The translations under genes were made by a program, and so were the position numbers. The notes beneath the pieces are model-generated. The model was not told where the DNA came from, made no database searches, and saw nothing but the letters and a program-made list of their open reading frames with translations. This document shows, in pieces, positions 8,949-17,374 of a stretch of DNA of 64,000 bases (the stretch's first letter is position 1; each line of letters begins with the position of its first letter). This DNA is from an uncultured Alphaproteobacteria bacterium (GTDB taxonomy: Bacteria > Pseudomonadota > Alphaproteobacteria > HIMB59): contig CACMIW010000002.1 in NCBI GenBank assembly GCA_902613845.1, forward strand, positions 124,001 to 188,000, written 5' to 3'.

Positions 8949-10124
8949 TTATCTTTGTGCTACGTCAGTAAATTGACCGCCTTCAATTCCCTTTTCAAGG
9001 AATGCTCCAAATGCTTCTCCTACTTCAGTAAAATTAACATCTGTGGCTCCGTCATAGTCAACTGCGAAACCTGCACAAGCAAGCTCTAGACCTTTACCAA
9101 GTTCACCAGCATAAATCTTAGTACCAGGGCCATTAGCTACACTCATAATATTTGCAGCTACTGTTGCACTATCATCGGATCCGCCTTTACACATTGCTAG
9201 CATGATTAATGCAGCAGCGTCATATGACTCTCCAACATAAACTGATGGATCAACTCCGTTAGCTTCAGCGTATGCTTTAAACTTCATTGCACCAGCGCCT
9301 AATGAACCAGGCATTGAACCAAATGAGCCATCAAGATCTGAACCGAATGTGTCTGTTAATGAGTCACCAATCATACCATCAGATAAAACAAATGTATCAA
9401 AAGCACCAGTATCTAAGGAGCCTTGAATAATTTGGTTTCCACCTTGATCTAGGTAACCTATAACAACTAAAGCATCACCACCAGCAGATGAAAGAACACC
9501 AACTTCAGCACTGTAGTCAGCCTTGTCACCCTCGTGAGCAGTTTTAGCTGTAACATCAATACCTCTTGCAATTGCTGCAGCTTCATATACGTCAGCTAAA
9601 CCAACACCATAGTCAGTATTAACGTAAGTAATTGCAACACTTGAAATGCCTCTGTCACTTGTAATGTCTGCTAATACCTCACCACCTCTAGCATCAGAAG
9701 GAGCCGTTCTAAAAAACAAACCGTTATCCTCTGCAGTAGTTAAAGCAGGTGAAGTTGCAGATGGTGAAATCATCGGAACACCATTTGGTACAGCTACATT
9801 TGAAAGGACTGCACCTGTAACACCAGAACAGTCTGCTCCCATAATTGCTGTAACACCCTGTGAAATTAAAAATTCAGCTGCAGATGCCGCTGCTGCTGAG
9901 TCAATACATGTTGAGTCAGCTCTAATAGAGCTAACAGTTGAACCACCTAATAATGCGCCTGAATTTGAAGCCTCATTAAAAGCTAACTCAGCGCCTGCAG
10001 CCATACCCGGCGTTAATGATTCAATAGGTCCTGTAAAACCTAAAATAATGCCAACTTTAACTTCTTTAGCGTATGACGTGCTAAATATAAATAAAGCAAG
10101 CAGAGTAGTAATGAACTTAATCAT
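8949..10124 (-). CDS. livK: Periplasmic substrate-binding protein of the Liv-type importer
   Basis: 391 residues. A signal peptide of about 19 residues ends at TSYA and is followed by KEVKVGIILGFTGP, the usual start of a type I periplasmic-binding fold. Features include GADCSGVTG, VPMISPSATSP and NTDYGVG in the ligand lobes, and YVGESYDAAALI later. It belongs with the four transport genes on the opposite strand. It has its own strong ribosome site and is markedly richer in Gly/Ala and in GC than its neighbours, consistent with high expression. The ligand is an amino acid or amide, not determinable here. Confidence 0.9.
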   Translation of the reverse strand: MIKFITTLLALFIFSTSYAKEVKVGIILGFTGPIESLTPGMAAGAELAFNEASNSGALLGGSTVSSIRADSTCIDSAAAASAAEFLISQGVTAIMGADCSGVTGAVLSNVAVPNGVPMISPSATSPALTTAEDNGLFFRTAPSDARGGEVLADITSDRGISSVAITYVNTDYGVGLADVYEAAAIARGIDVTAKTAHEGDKADYSAEVGVLSSAGGDALVVIGYLDQGGNQIIQGSLDTGAFDTFVLSDGMIGDSLTDTFGSDLDGSFGSMPGSLGAGAMKFKAYAEANGVDPSVYVGESYDAAALIMLAMCKGGSDDSATVAANIMSVANGPGTKIYAGELGKGLELACAGFAVDYDGATDVNFTEVGEAFGAFLEKGIEGGQFTDVAQR

Positions 10125-10130
10125 TTCTTT

Positions 10131-10173
10131 CCCCCTTATTAATTAATAATTATGCAGAGATAATAGTATTATA
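10131..10173 (-). promoter_or_regulatory. livK ribosome-binding site and -10 box
   Basis: AAGGGGG (minus strand, 10131-10137) lies 6 bases before the livK ATG and is one of the strongest Shine-Dalgarno sites in the window. A perfect TATAAT lies at 10168-10173. I see no good -35 box. The transcript leader would be about 35-40 bases. The separate signals fit independent, high-level expression of the binding protein. Confidence 0.5.
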
Positions 10174-10197
10174 TTTAAAAAAATGAATATTTAATTA

Positions 10198-10506
10198 CTA
10201 ATGTGTCCAGGAAGTTTTTCTATTATTTGAGAAATTACTGGCATAACTCTTTGGTTTTACTGGTTTATAGGTTTGATCAACAACCCTGTATTGATATGAG
10301 TTCTTTTGACACCATAAGATAGCATCATCTAAGTTATCAAAGTTTAGTTTTAATTGTTTAGTTGTGTTTTTTGAGCTATTCCAGCCCATTAATACATCCT
10401 TTTGAAGACTAGGATCAAAATCAAACTCGATAATCCACATTTTCGTTTTCTTTAAGCCTGATTGCATATTAGTTTTTGAAGGACGCTTAATTGTTACTTT
10501 TTTCAT
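10198..10506 (-). CDS. NADH dehydrogenase (complex I) NDUFS4-type accessory subunit
   Basis: 102 residues. It matches the alphaproteobacterial/mitochondrial ETC complex I NDUFS4 family: KTNMQSGLKKTKMWIIEFD near the start, LMGWNSS in the middle, NSYQYRV, and the C-terminal SYASNFSNNRKTSWTH, ending in the family's WTH. It would sit on the matrix-like (cytoplasmic) arm of complex I. The frame stays open upstream through the tRNA-Pro gene, but the ATG at 10506, 8 bases after that tRNA, fits the family length. No core nuo genes are in the window. Confidence 0.88.
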   Translation of the reverse strand: MKKVTIKRPSKTNMQSGLKKTKMWIIEFDFDPSLQKDVLMGWNSSKNTTKQLKLNFDNLDDAILWCQKNSYQYRVVDQTYKPVKPKSYASNFSNNRKTSWTH

Positions 10507-10512
10507 TTTTTT

Positions 10513-10590
<78 letters not shown>

Positions 10591-10642
10591 AGTATTGAAT
10601 ATATATACTTTTGTCTTATAAATAGTCAAACAGTTAAATCTC

Positions 10643-11218
10643 ATGCAAAAAGTAACTAAAATAAAAAAATTACTTATATCAAACAGCTTCTTCAAGTTTT
10701 GGAAATATCAATTTTTAGTTCATAGCTTTAACAAGAAAATAAAACCTTATAAGATTTTTAGAGAAATATTAAATGTTGGAGATGTCGTTTTTGCTCTTTG
10801 TTTTAGTCCTGAAGAAAAAAAGTTTTATCTGATCAAACAATTCAGGCCATTTTACTTTGTCAGAAATAAAACATTAAAATATGAAATTGTAGGAGGATTA
10901 GTAGATAAAGGTGAGTCGCTTATTACTGCCTTAAAAAGAGAAATAAAAGAAGAAATAGGAGTAAAAACAAAAAAAGTTGTGAAATTAACTACATACTGCC
11001 CAGTACCAGGCTACTCCGATGAAATAGTTCATGTCTATTATGCGGAGGTTGAAAAAATTAAGCTAAAAACTCTTTATAATAGAAATGAGAATGAGGAAAT
11101 TAAAATTTTTAAATTAAGTCTTACTGAATTAAAAAAAATAAATGAAAGTAAATCTATACAAAACGTTCTAACAAAAATTTCTATTTATGAGTATTTTAAA
11201 AAATTTAAAAAGAGTTAA
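10643..11218 (+). CDS. Nudix hydrolase, ADP-ribose pyrophosphatase-like
   Basis: 191 residues. The Nudix box is complete: GLVDKGE, seven residues, then REIKEEIGV (about 91-113), fitting Gx5Ex7REUxEExGU. The upstream FYLIKQFRPFY and downstream CPVPGYSDE follow the ADP-sugar pyrophosphatase (NudF/YffH) pattern. It would hydrolyse ADP-ribose or a nucleotide sugar in the cytoplasm. The 3' end overlaps the convergent serA by 14 bases. The exact substrate is inferred only at family level. Confidence 0.8.
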   Translation: MQKVTKIKKLLISNSFFKFWKYQFLVHSFNKKIKPYKIFREILNVGDVVFALCFSPEEKKFYLIKQFRPFYFVRNKTLKYEIVGGLVDKGESLITALKREIKEEIGVKTKKVVKLTTYCPVPGYSDEIVHVYYAEVEKIKLKTLYNRNENEEIKIFKLSLTELKKINESKSIQNVLTKISIYEYFKKFKKS

Positions 11219-12146
11219 CGTTATTAACAATCTTATTTTCTTTTAAAAAATCAGCAACTTGATTTGCTACGTCAATTGCCACATTAGATTGAGCCTCTTT
11301 TGAGGAAGCTCCTAAGTGAGGTGTTAGAAGTAAATTTTTAGTACCAAACATTATATTATCTGTTGCAGGCTCATTTTCATAAACATCAATTGCAGCACCT
11401 GCAATAATTTCATTATTGAGTGCATCTTTTAAATCAGACTCATTAATAAGACCGCCCCTAGCACAATTTATAATCACTGATGTGGGTTTCATTGTTGATA
11501 TTGTTTCTTTGTTAATCATATACTTTGTTTCATCATTCAATTTTGTATGAAGAGAAATAATATCAGCTTCCTTAATTAAATCTTCTATCGAGACCTTTTT
11601 AACATCAAATTTCGATAAATCATCATCGCTTGCTGATTTAGAATTAGTAATAATTTTCATTCCAATTGTTGAGCATATTTCAGCAACTCTTTGACCTATG
11701 TTACCATAGCCCACTATTCCAAGCACTTTTCCTTTTAGCTCAGTACCAAGAAATTTAGGCTTTTCCCATTTTCCTTGATGAGTTGAGTCATTAGCTAGAT
11801 GAATGTTTCTCATAATTGAAAACATTAAACCGACGCTTAACTCAGCTGTTGCCTCTAAATTTCCTAGAGGTGTATTCATCACTAGAATTCGATTTTTTGT
11901 TGCTTGATCTAAGTCAACATTATCGACACCAACTCCTGCTCTACCAATAACTTTAAGGTTCTTACAGTCAGCGAGTATATCTGAGGTTAATTTAGTTGCA
12001 GATCTGATTAAAATGCCATCATATTGATCAATCACATCTTTTAGCTCCTCAGGAGACATCCCAGTTTTGATATCATAATCAATCTGTTTTGACTTTAAGA
12101 CGTCCTCTACCTTATCGCTCATTTTATCAGAAATTAAAATCTTCAT
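11205..12146 (-). CDS. serA: D-3-phosphoglycerate dehydrogenase, short form
   Basis: 313 residues. First step of serine synthesis: NAD-dependent oxidation of 3-phosphoglycerate. NAD fold GIVGYGNIGQ (about 142-151), catalytic Arg in NCARGGLI, Glu in DVYENEP and His in TPHLGASS. The protein stops at NNVNSF, the end of the catalytic core, so it lacks the intervening and ACT domains of the roughly 525-residue forms common in alphaproteobacteria. It overlaps the stop-start region of serC by one base and is co-transcribed with it. Without ACT domains, serine feedback through that route is not expected. Confidence 0.88.
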   Translation of the reverse strand: MKILISDKMSDKVEDVLKSKQIDYDIKTGMSPEELKDVIDQYDGILIRSATKLTSDILADCKNLKVIGRAGVGVDNVDLDQATKNRILVMNTPLGNLEATAELSVGLMFSIMRNIHLANDSTHQGKWEKPKFLGTELKGKVLGIVGYGNIGQRVAEICSTIGMKIITNSKSASDDDLSKFDVKKVSIEDLIKEADIISLHTKLNDETKYMINKETISTMKPTSVIINCARGGLINESDLKDALNNEIIAGAAIDVYENEPATDNIMFGTKNLLLTPHLGASSKEAQSNVAIDVANQVADFLKENKIVNNVNSF

Positions 12147-13306
12147 TATTTATACCTTCCCATTGTTTCAAAAAAAGACCATTCAATCCATGGTAAAACT
12201 TTTTCTATGTCAGAGGCTTCAACAGTAGCACCTCCCCAAATTCTAATGCCTGCTGGTGCATCTTTATATGCATTAATATCGTACCCAGCGTCCTCTTTTT
12301 CTAATGTAGAGCATATTTCTTTAACAAGTTTTTTTTGATTATCACTATCTAAGACTACAAAGTCAGGATGCGTAAACTTAAAACATATACTTGTTGAAGA
12401 ATATGTATTTGGGTCAACAGCTAAAAACTCTACCCAATCTCTCTGATCAATCCAGTCTTTGATGACTTGAAGATTTTTTTTTGATCTAGATATTAATTCT
12501 TTTTGCCCACCTATTTCAATACACCAATTCAATGCATCCAATGCATCTTCTGCAGCGAGCAAGGAGGGGGTATTTATAGTAGCTCCTTCAAAAATTTCTT
12601 TGGAAAACTTCTTGTTTTTAGCTAATTGAAAAATTTTAGGCATTGGCCAAGATGGCTCGTAAGTTTCAAGTCTTTCAACTGCTCTTGGTGATAGAGCGAT
12701 CATACCGTGTGCAGCCTCTCCTCCCAAAACTTTTTGCCATGACCAAGTCACAACATCTAATTTTTTAAAGTCCATATCCATAGCAAAAACTGCTGAAGTG
12801 GCATCACAAATAGATAAACCTAATCTATTTTCTGGTATCCAATCTGCATTGGGAATGCATACACCTGAAGTAGTGCCATTCCATGTAAAAACAACATCAT
12901 TATCAAAATTTACTTTTGACAAATCAGGGAGTTCTCCATAATTATCAGTTTTATGAACTGTTACATTCTCTAATTTTAATTGCTTTGTAATATCCTTTAC
13001 CCATGTTAATCCAAAAGTTTCCCAACCACATACTTCTACATCTTTTAAACCTAGAAGGCTCCACATAGCCATTTCAATCGCACCAGTATCTGAGGCAGGG
13101 ACGATACCTACTAAATAATCATCTGGTAACTCTAAAACTTGCTTCGATTTAACAATTACTTCATTGAGTTTTGCCTTACCACTTTTTGCTCTATGCGATC
13201 TACCTAAAACGGCATCATTCAAAGCCTCTAATTTCCATCCAGGTCTTTTAGAACATGGTCCTGATGAAAAGAATGGATGATTTGGTTTAATGGTAGGTTT
13301 TTGCAT
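12146..13306 (-). CDS. serC: Phosphoserine aminotransferase
   Basis: 386 residues, the longer alphaproteobacterial form. PLP-dependent conversion of 3-phosphohydroxypyruvate and glutamate to phosphoserine. It starts with [15 protein letters not shown], has [21 protein letters not shown] and the PLP-lysine region [15 protein letters not shown]. It lies directly upstream of serA. The 29-base gap to the upstream DUF1015 gene leaves no room for a serC leader RNA. Confidence 0.93.
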   Translation of the reverse strand: MQKPTIKPNHPFFSSGPCSKRPGWKLEALNDAVLGRSHRAKSGKAKLNEVIVKSKQVLELPDDYLVGIVPASDTGAIEMAMWSLLGLKDVEVCGWETFGLTWVKDITKQLKLENVTVHKTDNYGELPDLSKVNFDNDVVFTWNGTTSGVCIPNADWIPENRLGLSICDATSAVFAMDMDFKKLDVVTWSWQKVLGGEAAHGMIALSPRAVERLETYEPSWPMPKIFQLAKNKKFSKEIFEGATINTPSLLAAEDALDALNWCIEIGGQKELISRSKKNLQVIKDWIDQRDWVEFLAVDPNTYSSTSICFKFTHPDFVVLDSDNQKKLVKEICSTLEKEDAGYDINAYKDAPAGIRIWGGATVEASDIEKVLPWIEWSFFETMGRYK

Positions 13307-13335
13307 AATTAATATTTCTCCTTAACGTTTGTGAA

Positions 13336-14478
13336 CTATTCAATAATTTTGTAAAAAAATAAACCATCTAGTGGTTTGGGTTCAAACCAAGTAGCTTTGG
13401 GTGGCATAAATTTCAAATTTTTAGAGTATTCTATCACTAAATCCATGCTAACTGGTCTCATTAATGTTGATAAATCTGTTATACCCGTATCAACTTGATT
13501 AATCAAATAATCAGTGCCTAAAGAGGGTGGGACGAATTCGACCCTTTGATCATTAGTTTCGTCCTTGATATTCAATATTTCCTTCAAGACAAACTCACCA
13601 AAATCAATACAGTCAGCGCCATTTGTGGAGAATTCGTCTTTCAAATCTATTTTAAAATATTTACCCTGATAGTAGATTACAAAAAAGCGATCTATCTTCT
13701 CATGATATTTTAGCTCTTCAACATGGAAATATGTTTTTAAGTCAGATATGAACGAATCTTTATTGTAAGTATCTGGAAATTTAACACTTCTATTATATGC
13801 AAGGTTTAAGCATTTAGATTTTGGAAAAACAATTGATAAAAATTTAGTATCTTTATTAACATCTAATTGAGCAAAGCCTTCTATTCTGTGATGGCCATCT
13901 GCCACAAAAAGTTCCTTAAAATTAATACCAGTGAAATCAGTGTTAGTTTTATATATTGAATGAGTGTACTTGCCAGATTTAAACTTTATAAGTGGTTTTT
14001 TGTCATGATGAATATCAAGGTTTAAATCTATATTTTCATCATCATAAAAAAGATAAATAGGAGACAATTGAAATTTTACTTTAGATAATTGATCAGCTCT
14101 TTCTTTGCCTTTACTCACTAAAATTTTTTCATGGGGCTTTATATTTCTATTAATGTAGTCTTGTATATTTAGCAGAGAAATTAAACCTGTTTGCGAATGA
14201 CTGTCAGAGTCTATTCTATATAAAAAATATTCATTATCAGATTTATAAATAATTTTATCATCGATAAGTCTTTGGTAATATTTCTTTGATAAATCAAAAA
14301 ATTCATTATCAGAGAGTTTCTTATTAAAATAAATATCTGGCCTTAGAATTTGTAAAAGATTGAGCTTGTGGATCTGATCAGAACTAAAATTATAGTCAAT
14401 GATATCTGTGCTAGGTGAGATAATTGATTGTAGATATTTATTGTTAAGTACATAAGTATTTGGTAATAATGGCTTCAT
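13336..14478 (-). CDS. DUF1015 family protein
   Basis: 380 residues with the family hallmark VADGHHRIEG near the middle and LMRPVSMD towards the C-terminus. Function is not established. The family is widespread and in many genomes sits beside serA/serC, as here, so a link to serine metabolism is plausible. Probably the first gene of the DUF1015-serC-serA operon. Its ATG lies just left of a tiny divergent ORF. Confidence 0.8.
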   Translation of the reverse strand: MKPLLPNTYVLNNKYLQSIISPSTDIIDYNFSSDQIHKLNLLQILRPDIYFNKKLSDNEFFDLSKKYYQRLIDDKIIYKSDNEYFLYRIDSDSHSQTGLISLLNIQDYINRNIKPHEKILVSKGKERADQLSKVKFQLSPIYLFYDDENIDLNLDIHHDKKPLIKFKSGKYTHSIYKTNTDFTGINFKELFVADGHHRIEGFAQLDVNKDTKFLSIVFPKSKCLNLAYNRSVKFPDTYNKDSFISDLKTYFHVEELKYHEKIDRFFVIYYQGKYFKIDLKDEFSTNGADCIDFGEFVLKEILNIKDETNDQRVEFVPPSLGTDYLINQVDTGITDLSTLMRPVSMDLVIEYSKNLKFMPPKATWFEPKPLDGLFFYKIIE

Positions 14479-14480
14479 TT

Positions 14481-14570
14481 ATGAACAGAAAAAAAATACC
14501 GTATTATTTTGCTCTAGTAGTAGCTTTGATCTTCTTTTTTTATGGAATATTTTCAGTTTTAATTCACTAA
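14481..14570 (+). CDS. Possible 29-residue single-span membrane peptide
   Basis: ATG at 14481 and TAA at 14568-14570. The peptide begins MNRKKIPYYFALVVALIFFF and ends in a few polar residues: a basic N-terminus followed by one membrane-spanning helix. It fills the gap between divergent DUF1015 and the convergent gene at 14567, overlapping the latter's stop by four bases. There is no clear Shine-Dalgarno sequence. T-rich DNA yields hydrophobic ORFs by chance, so this remains tentative. Confidence 0.35.
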   Translation: MNRKKIPYYFALVVALIFFFYGIFSVLIH

Positions 14571-14869
14571 TCTTCTTTGTTTGTTGAATTTGGAAGGCTC
14601 TTTTCCTCATACCAAATAGATTTATCTGGAATATTGCCATCCCATAAGTAGCTCTCATAATCAAATTTTGGCATACCTTTATCTGATCTTTCATAATAAA
14701 GTCCGAACTCTCTGCAATATTCTGATAATTGATCTGCCTCAATCTCTAATATATTTAATTTTTCCCATTTTTTTGATGAAGCAACCCATTTGAAACCTTT
14801 AGATTTTAACCAATCCTTGTGATAATAAGTTTCAGAACCTGATACTGCGAATGTAATATTTTCACTCAT
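14567..14869 (-). CDS. Small uncharacterised protein
   Basis: 100 residues starting MSENITFAVSG. I chose this ATG because AAGAGG lies about 8 bases upstream and because the longer frame would intrude far into the previous gene. The segment YHKDWLKSKGFKWVASSKKW resembles small domains with a Lys-Leu-Gly-x-x-Trp...Lys-x-Trp pattern found in some DNA-associated proteins; this is a weak resemblance only. It overlaps the upstream oxidoreductase-like gene by 8 bases, so they are likely co-translated. Function unknown. Confidence 0.6.
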   Translation of the reverse strand: MSENITFAVSGSETYYHKDWLKSKGFKWVASSKKWEKLNILEIEADQLSEYCREFGLYYERSDKGMPKFDYESYLWDGNIPDKSIWYEEKSLPNSTNKED

Positions 14870-15689
14870 AAAGAACCTCTTGAAATAATTTGTACGGATA
14901 ATATGTAAAAATAGATAAATTTTCAAAAGAATTTTTTGAATTTACAAAAGAATTTAGATCTTTGAGGTTATATATCAGCATATTGGGCATAAATTCCTTT
15001 TGTTTATCTAAATTGCTTAAATTATTATCTGAATTACTTGTTAGAATAACATTAATTTTTAAATTACCATTAATCTCAATACTGCACTTAAAGTTAGTTA
15101 ATTTGTTAGTAATCTTATCAAGAATTTTATCATTTTTTAGAATTGATATTTTTTTTTCACGATATTGATAAATTAAGTAAAAAAGCTCTGGGCATAATTC
15201 AAACAAAACATCTTTACTATATAAACTATTCTCAAATTTATTAAGATCCTTAAAAGATTTTGTGTAATTAATAATATTTTGTTTTAATGAGTCCTCGTAT
15301 AGTTTTTTTATATTTGTTTCGTCAATTAAAAAAAGGTTGTCAATTAATTTTGAGTTGATCAATTTGTTATAATATTTTAAGTCATTTGAATTATTTACAA
15401 TTGGATAATCAGTTATAACTTTAATATTATTTTTTAGACAAAGATAAATATATTCAAACTTTATGCCAGAAGGTAAAAAATTTAAAACGAAATCTACGCC
15501 TTTATCTCTAATAAGATCTTCATAAGCACCGTAATATTTTTTAAAATTATGGGTCTCAGCAAATATCTGTGCAACCTCAATATTCCTTGAACTATTAGCA
15601 TATAGATTAAGTGTGCTTGATAGTTTATTTTTTTTTATAAAGTCAATTGATTTTTGGTCTGAACTCAATATAGCTAAATTGCTTTTCAT
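14862..15689 (-). CDS. Degenerate Gfo/Idh/MocA-like oxidoreductase
   Basis: 275 residues from the ATG at 15689. The beta-alpha pattern with YYGAYEDLIRDKGVDFVLNF and CLKNNIKVITDYPI matches the nucleotide-binding half of Gfo/Idh/MocA oxidoreductases, where the last stretch is normally ...KHVLCEKP. The N-terminal GxGxxG is absent (AILSSDQKS instead) and the EKP lysine is lost (DYP). It may bind a ligand without being a dehydrogenase, or it may be decaying. It shares a tiny intergenic region with the divergent purine phosphoribosyltransferase. Low certainty on function. Confidence 0.55.
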   Translation of the reverse strand: MKSNLAILSSDQKSIDFIKKNKLSSTLNLYANSSRNIEVAQIFAETHNFKKYYGAYEDLIRDKGVDFVLNFLPSGIKFEYIYLCLKNNIKVITDYPIVNNSNDLKYYNKLINSKLIDNLFLIDETNIKKLYEDSLKQNIINYTKSFKDLNKFENSLYSKDVLFELCPELFYLIYQYREKKISILKNDKILDKITNKLTNFKCSIEINGNLKINVILTSNSDNNLSNLDKQKEFMPNMLIYNLKDLNSFVNSKNSFENLSIFTYYPYKLFQEVLYE

Positions 15690-15698
15690 TTTAATTTT

Positions 15699-15706
15699 AT
15701 TATAAT
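15699..15706. promoter_or_regulatory. Self-complementary -10 element ATTATAAT between divergent genes
   Basis: ATTATAAT equals its own reverse complement, so it presents TATAAT on plus (15701-15706) and TATAAT on minus (15699-15704). On plus, TTGCTT lies 16 bases upstream, and the expected transcription start falls at the ATG at 15713. On minus, the start would fall a few bases before the ATG at 15689. Both genes would be leaderless or nearly so. Confidence 0.45.
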
Positions 15707-15712
15707 CCTTGA

Positions 15713-16138
15713 ATGAAACAGGTTTTTTTAAGCTATCACGATATACATACTGATTGTATAAAATTAGCAAAATTAATAAAAAAAAAATATAAACCTAAAA
15801 AACTAATTCTCATATCTAGGGGTGGTCTCATACCAGGATCTATTATTGCTAATTATTTAGGAATTCAGGATATTGATGTTATTGCTCTTAAAACTTACTC
15901 AGACAGGAGAAAAAATACTGATATAAAGATTTTTAAAAGAATTAAGTCTGAGAAAAAACTGGTTGTAATTGATGATTTAGTTGACAGCGGTGACACGGCA
16001 AAAATAGTTAAAGATATGATGCCAAATTCAAAGTTTGTTGTTTTGTATGCTAAGACATCAGGGAAAAAACAAGCCGATCTTCATCTATATGATTTTAAAG
16101 ATAAAGACTGGCTTGTTTTTCCTTGGGAACAGGATTAA
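15713..16138 (+). CDS. gpt: Purine phosphoribosyltransferase (xanthine/guanine type)
   Basis: 141 residues. The PRPP-binding motif VVIDDLVDSGDT is clear. LILISRGGLIPGSIIANYLG and the C-terminal WLVFPWEQD match the Gpt family, which converts xanthine, guanine or hypoxanthine plus PRPP to the nucleotide. It faces the nucleoside-importer genes across a 15-base gap, so salvage and uptake of purines are linked in position. Which base it prefers is not visible. Confidence 0.85.
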   Translation: MKQVFLSYHDIHTDCIKLAKLIKKKYKPKKLILISRGGLIPGSIIANYLGIQDIDVIALKTYSDRRKNTDIKIFKRIKSEKKLVVIDDLVDSGDTAKIVKDMMPNSKFVVLYAKTSGKKQADLHLYDFKDKDWLVFPWEQD

Positions 16139-16153
16139 ATATTTATTTTTATT

Positions 16154-17224
16154 CTATTGAGGCACCTCTCCATCTATACCTTGAACATAGAACATCATAG
16201 AGGCTAACATGCCATCATCAGCAACTTCACCCTCTTTGACAACTAGCTCACCAGCTTGATTATAAATAGGACCTTCGAATGAATGAAGAGTTCCATTTTC
16301 TATTGCTGTTTCCATATTTTTTGCTTCCAAAATTAAGTCTAATGGTAAGAGTTTTGTGTTATAAGGTGACATTTCTACCATACCGTCCTTAAACCCCTGC
16401 CATGTATCTTCGGAAGACCATGTGCCATCAACAACCGCTTGTGCTTTTGCAGCATAGTAAGGTCCCCAGATATCCTCAATCGAAGTCATATGAGAATTTG
16501 GGCAGAATGCCTCTTGATTTGAGGCTTGGCCAAAAGCAAGTACCCCAGCTTTTTCGGCAGCTTGGCAGGGTGCATATGAGTCAGTATGTTGAACTATTAT
16601 ATCTGCGCCTTGGTTTATCAAAGTGTTAGCTGCATCAGCCTCTTTTCCAGGATCATACCAAGAATAATTCCAAATAATTTTAATTTTTACATCAGGATTG
16701 ACTTTAGAGGCTGCTAAATAAAATGCATTAATACCTCTTATAACCTCAGGTATCGGAAAAGATACTATATATCCAATAGTATTAGTCTTAGTCATTTTAC
16801 CAGCAATGTGTCCAATAATAGTTCTACCCTCGTAAAATCTTGCAGAATATGTTGAAACATTGTCCATTCTCTTAAAACCAGTAGCGTGCTCAAATTTGAC
16901 ATCTGGAAACTCTTTAGCTACTTCAAGAGTTTGATCCATGTAATTGAAAGACGTTGTGAAAATTAGATCATGCCCTGATGCAGCTAGTTTTCTTATAGCT
17001 CGAACTGCATCTGCATTCTCAGGAACATTTTCTATATAAGTTGTTGAAATTGAGTCTCCTAGAGCATTTTCCATGTAAATTCTGCCTTGATCATGCATGT
17101 ATGTCCATCCGTGATCACCTGGAGGTCCAATATATATAAAGCCTATTTTCTTTTGATCAGCGTGAGCTGCAGATACAGAAAATACAGCTAAAAATGAGAG
17201 AATAGTAAGTATTTTTCTTAGCAT
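16154..17224 (-). CDS. BMP-family nucleoside-binding protein
   Basis: 356 residues. The signal peptide ends about SAAHA (residue 22) with no lipobox, so a soluble periplasmic protein. FIYIGPPGDHGWTYMHDQG, IFTTSFNYMD, FPIPEVIRGINAF and GADIIVQHTDSYAP are typical of the basic membrane protein (BMP/PnrA) family, which binds purine or other nucleosides. It is the last gene of the importer operon but is preceded by 150 bases with its own -10 box, allowing higher expression than the membrane parts. Confidence 0.88.
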   Translation of the reverse strand: MLRKILTILSFLAVFSVSAAHADQKKIGFIYIGPPGDHGWTYMHDQGRIYMENALGDSISTTYIENVPENADAVRAIRKLAASGHDLIFTTSFNYMDQTLEVAKEFPDVKFEHATGFKRMDNVSTYSARFYEGRTIIGHIAGKMTKTNTIGYIVSFPIPEVIRGINAFYLAASKVNPDVKIKIIWNYSWYDPGKEADAANTLINQGADIIVQHTDSYAPCQAAEKAGVLAFGQASNQEAFCPNSHMTSIEDIWGPYYAAKAQAVVDGTWSSEDTWQGFKDGMVEMSPYNTKLLPLDLILEAKNMETAIENGTLHSFEGPIYNQAGELVVKEGEVADDGMLASMMFYVQGIDGEVPQ

Positions 17225-17259
17225 ATTTAAATCCTATCTTTTAAAAATTAATAAAATTT

Positions 17260-17265
17260 ATTATA
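17260..17265 (-). promoter_or_regulatory. -10 box upstream of the nucleoside-binding protein gene
   Basis: A perfect TATAAT on minus, about 36 bases before the ATG at 17224, in the 150-base gap after the permease gene. The -35 region is poor. AGGA about 10 bases before the ATG is a modest ribosome site. The gap otherwise shows only AT-rich sequence. Confidence 0.35.
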
Positions 17266-17374
17266 GAGCTAATTTCATTAATAAATAATGAATCTAGTTA
17301 ATAATAAATATGTGATTAATTTATAACAAAAAAGAAATGGATGCCCTTTATATGAAAAAAAATAAGTGGATAAC

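Noticed and set aside
9646-10146. 166-codon plus-strand ORF opposite livK
   Set aside because: Its sequence is a low-complexity mirror of the GC-richer, strongly biased livK codons. livK has a signal peptide and clear family motifs, so the antisense frame is a shadow.
13307-13335. serC leader RNA
   Set aside because: Only 29 bases separate serC from the upstream gene, too short for the known alphaproteobacterial serC motif.
14479-14742. 87-codon minus-strand ORF between DUF1015 and the small unknown gene
   Set aside because: It lies in another frame of the 100-residue gene, which has a better ribosome site and overlaps its upstream partner. No recognisable features.
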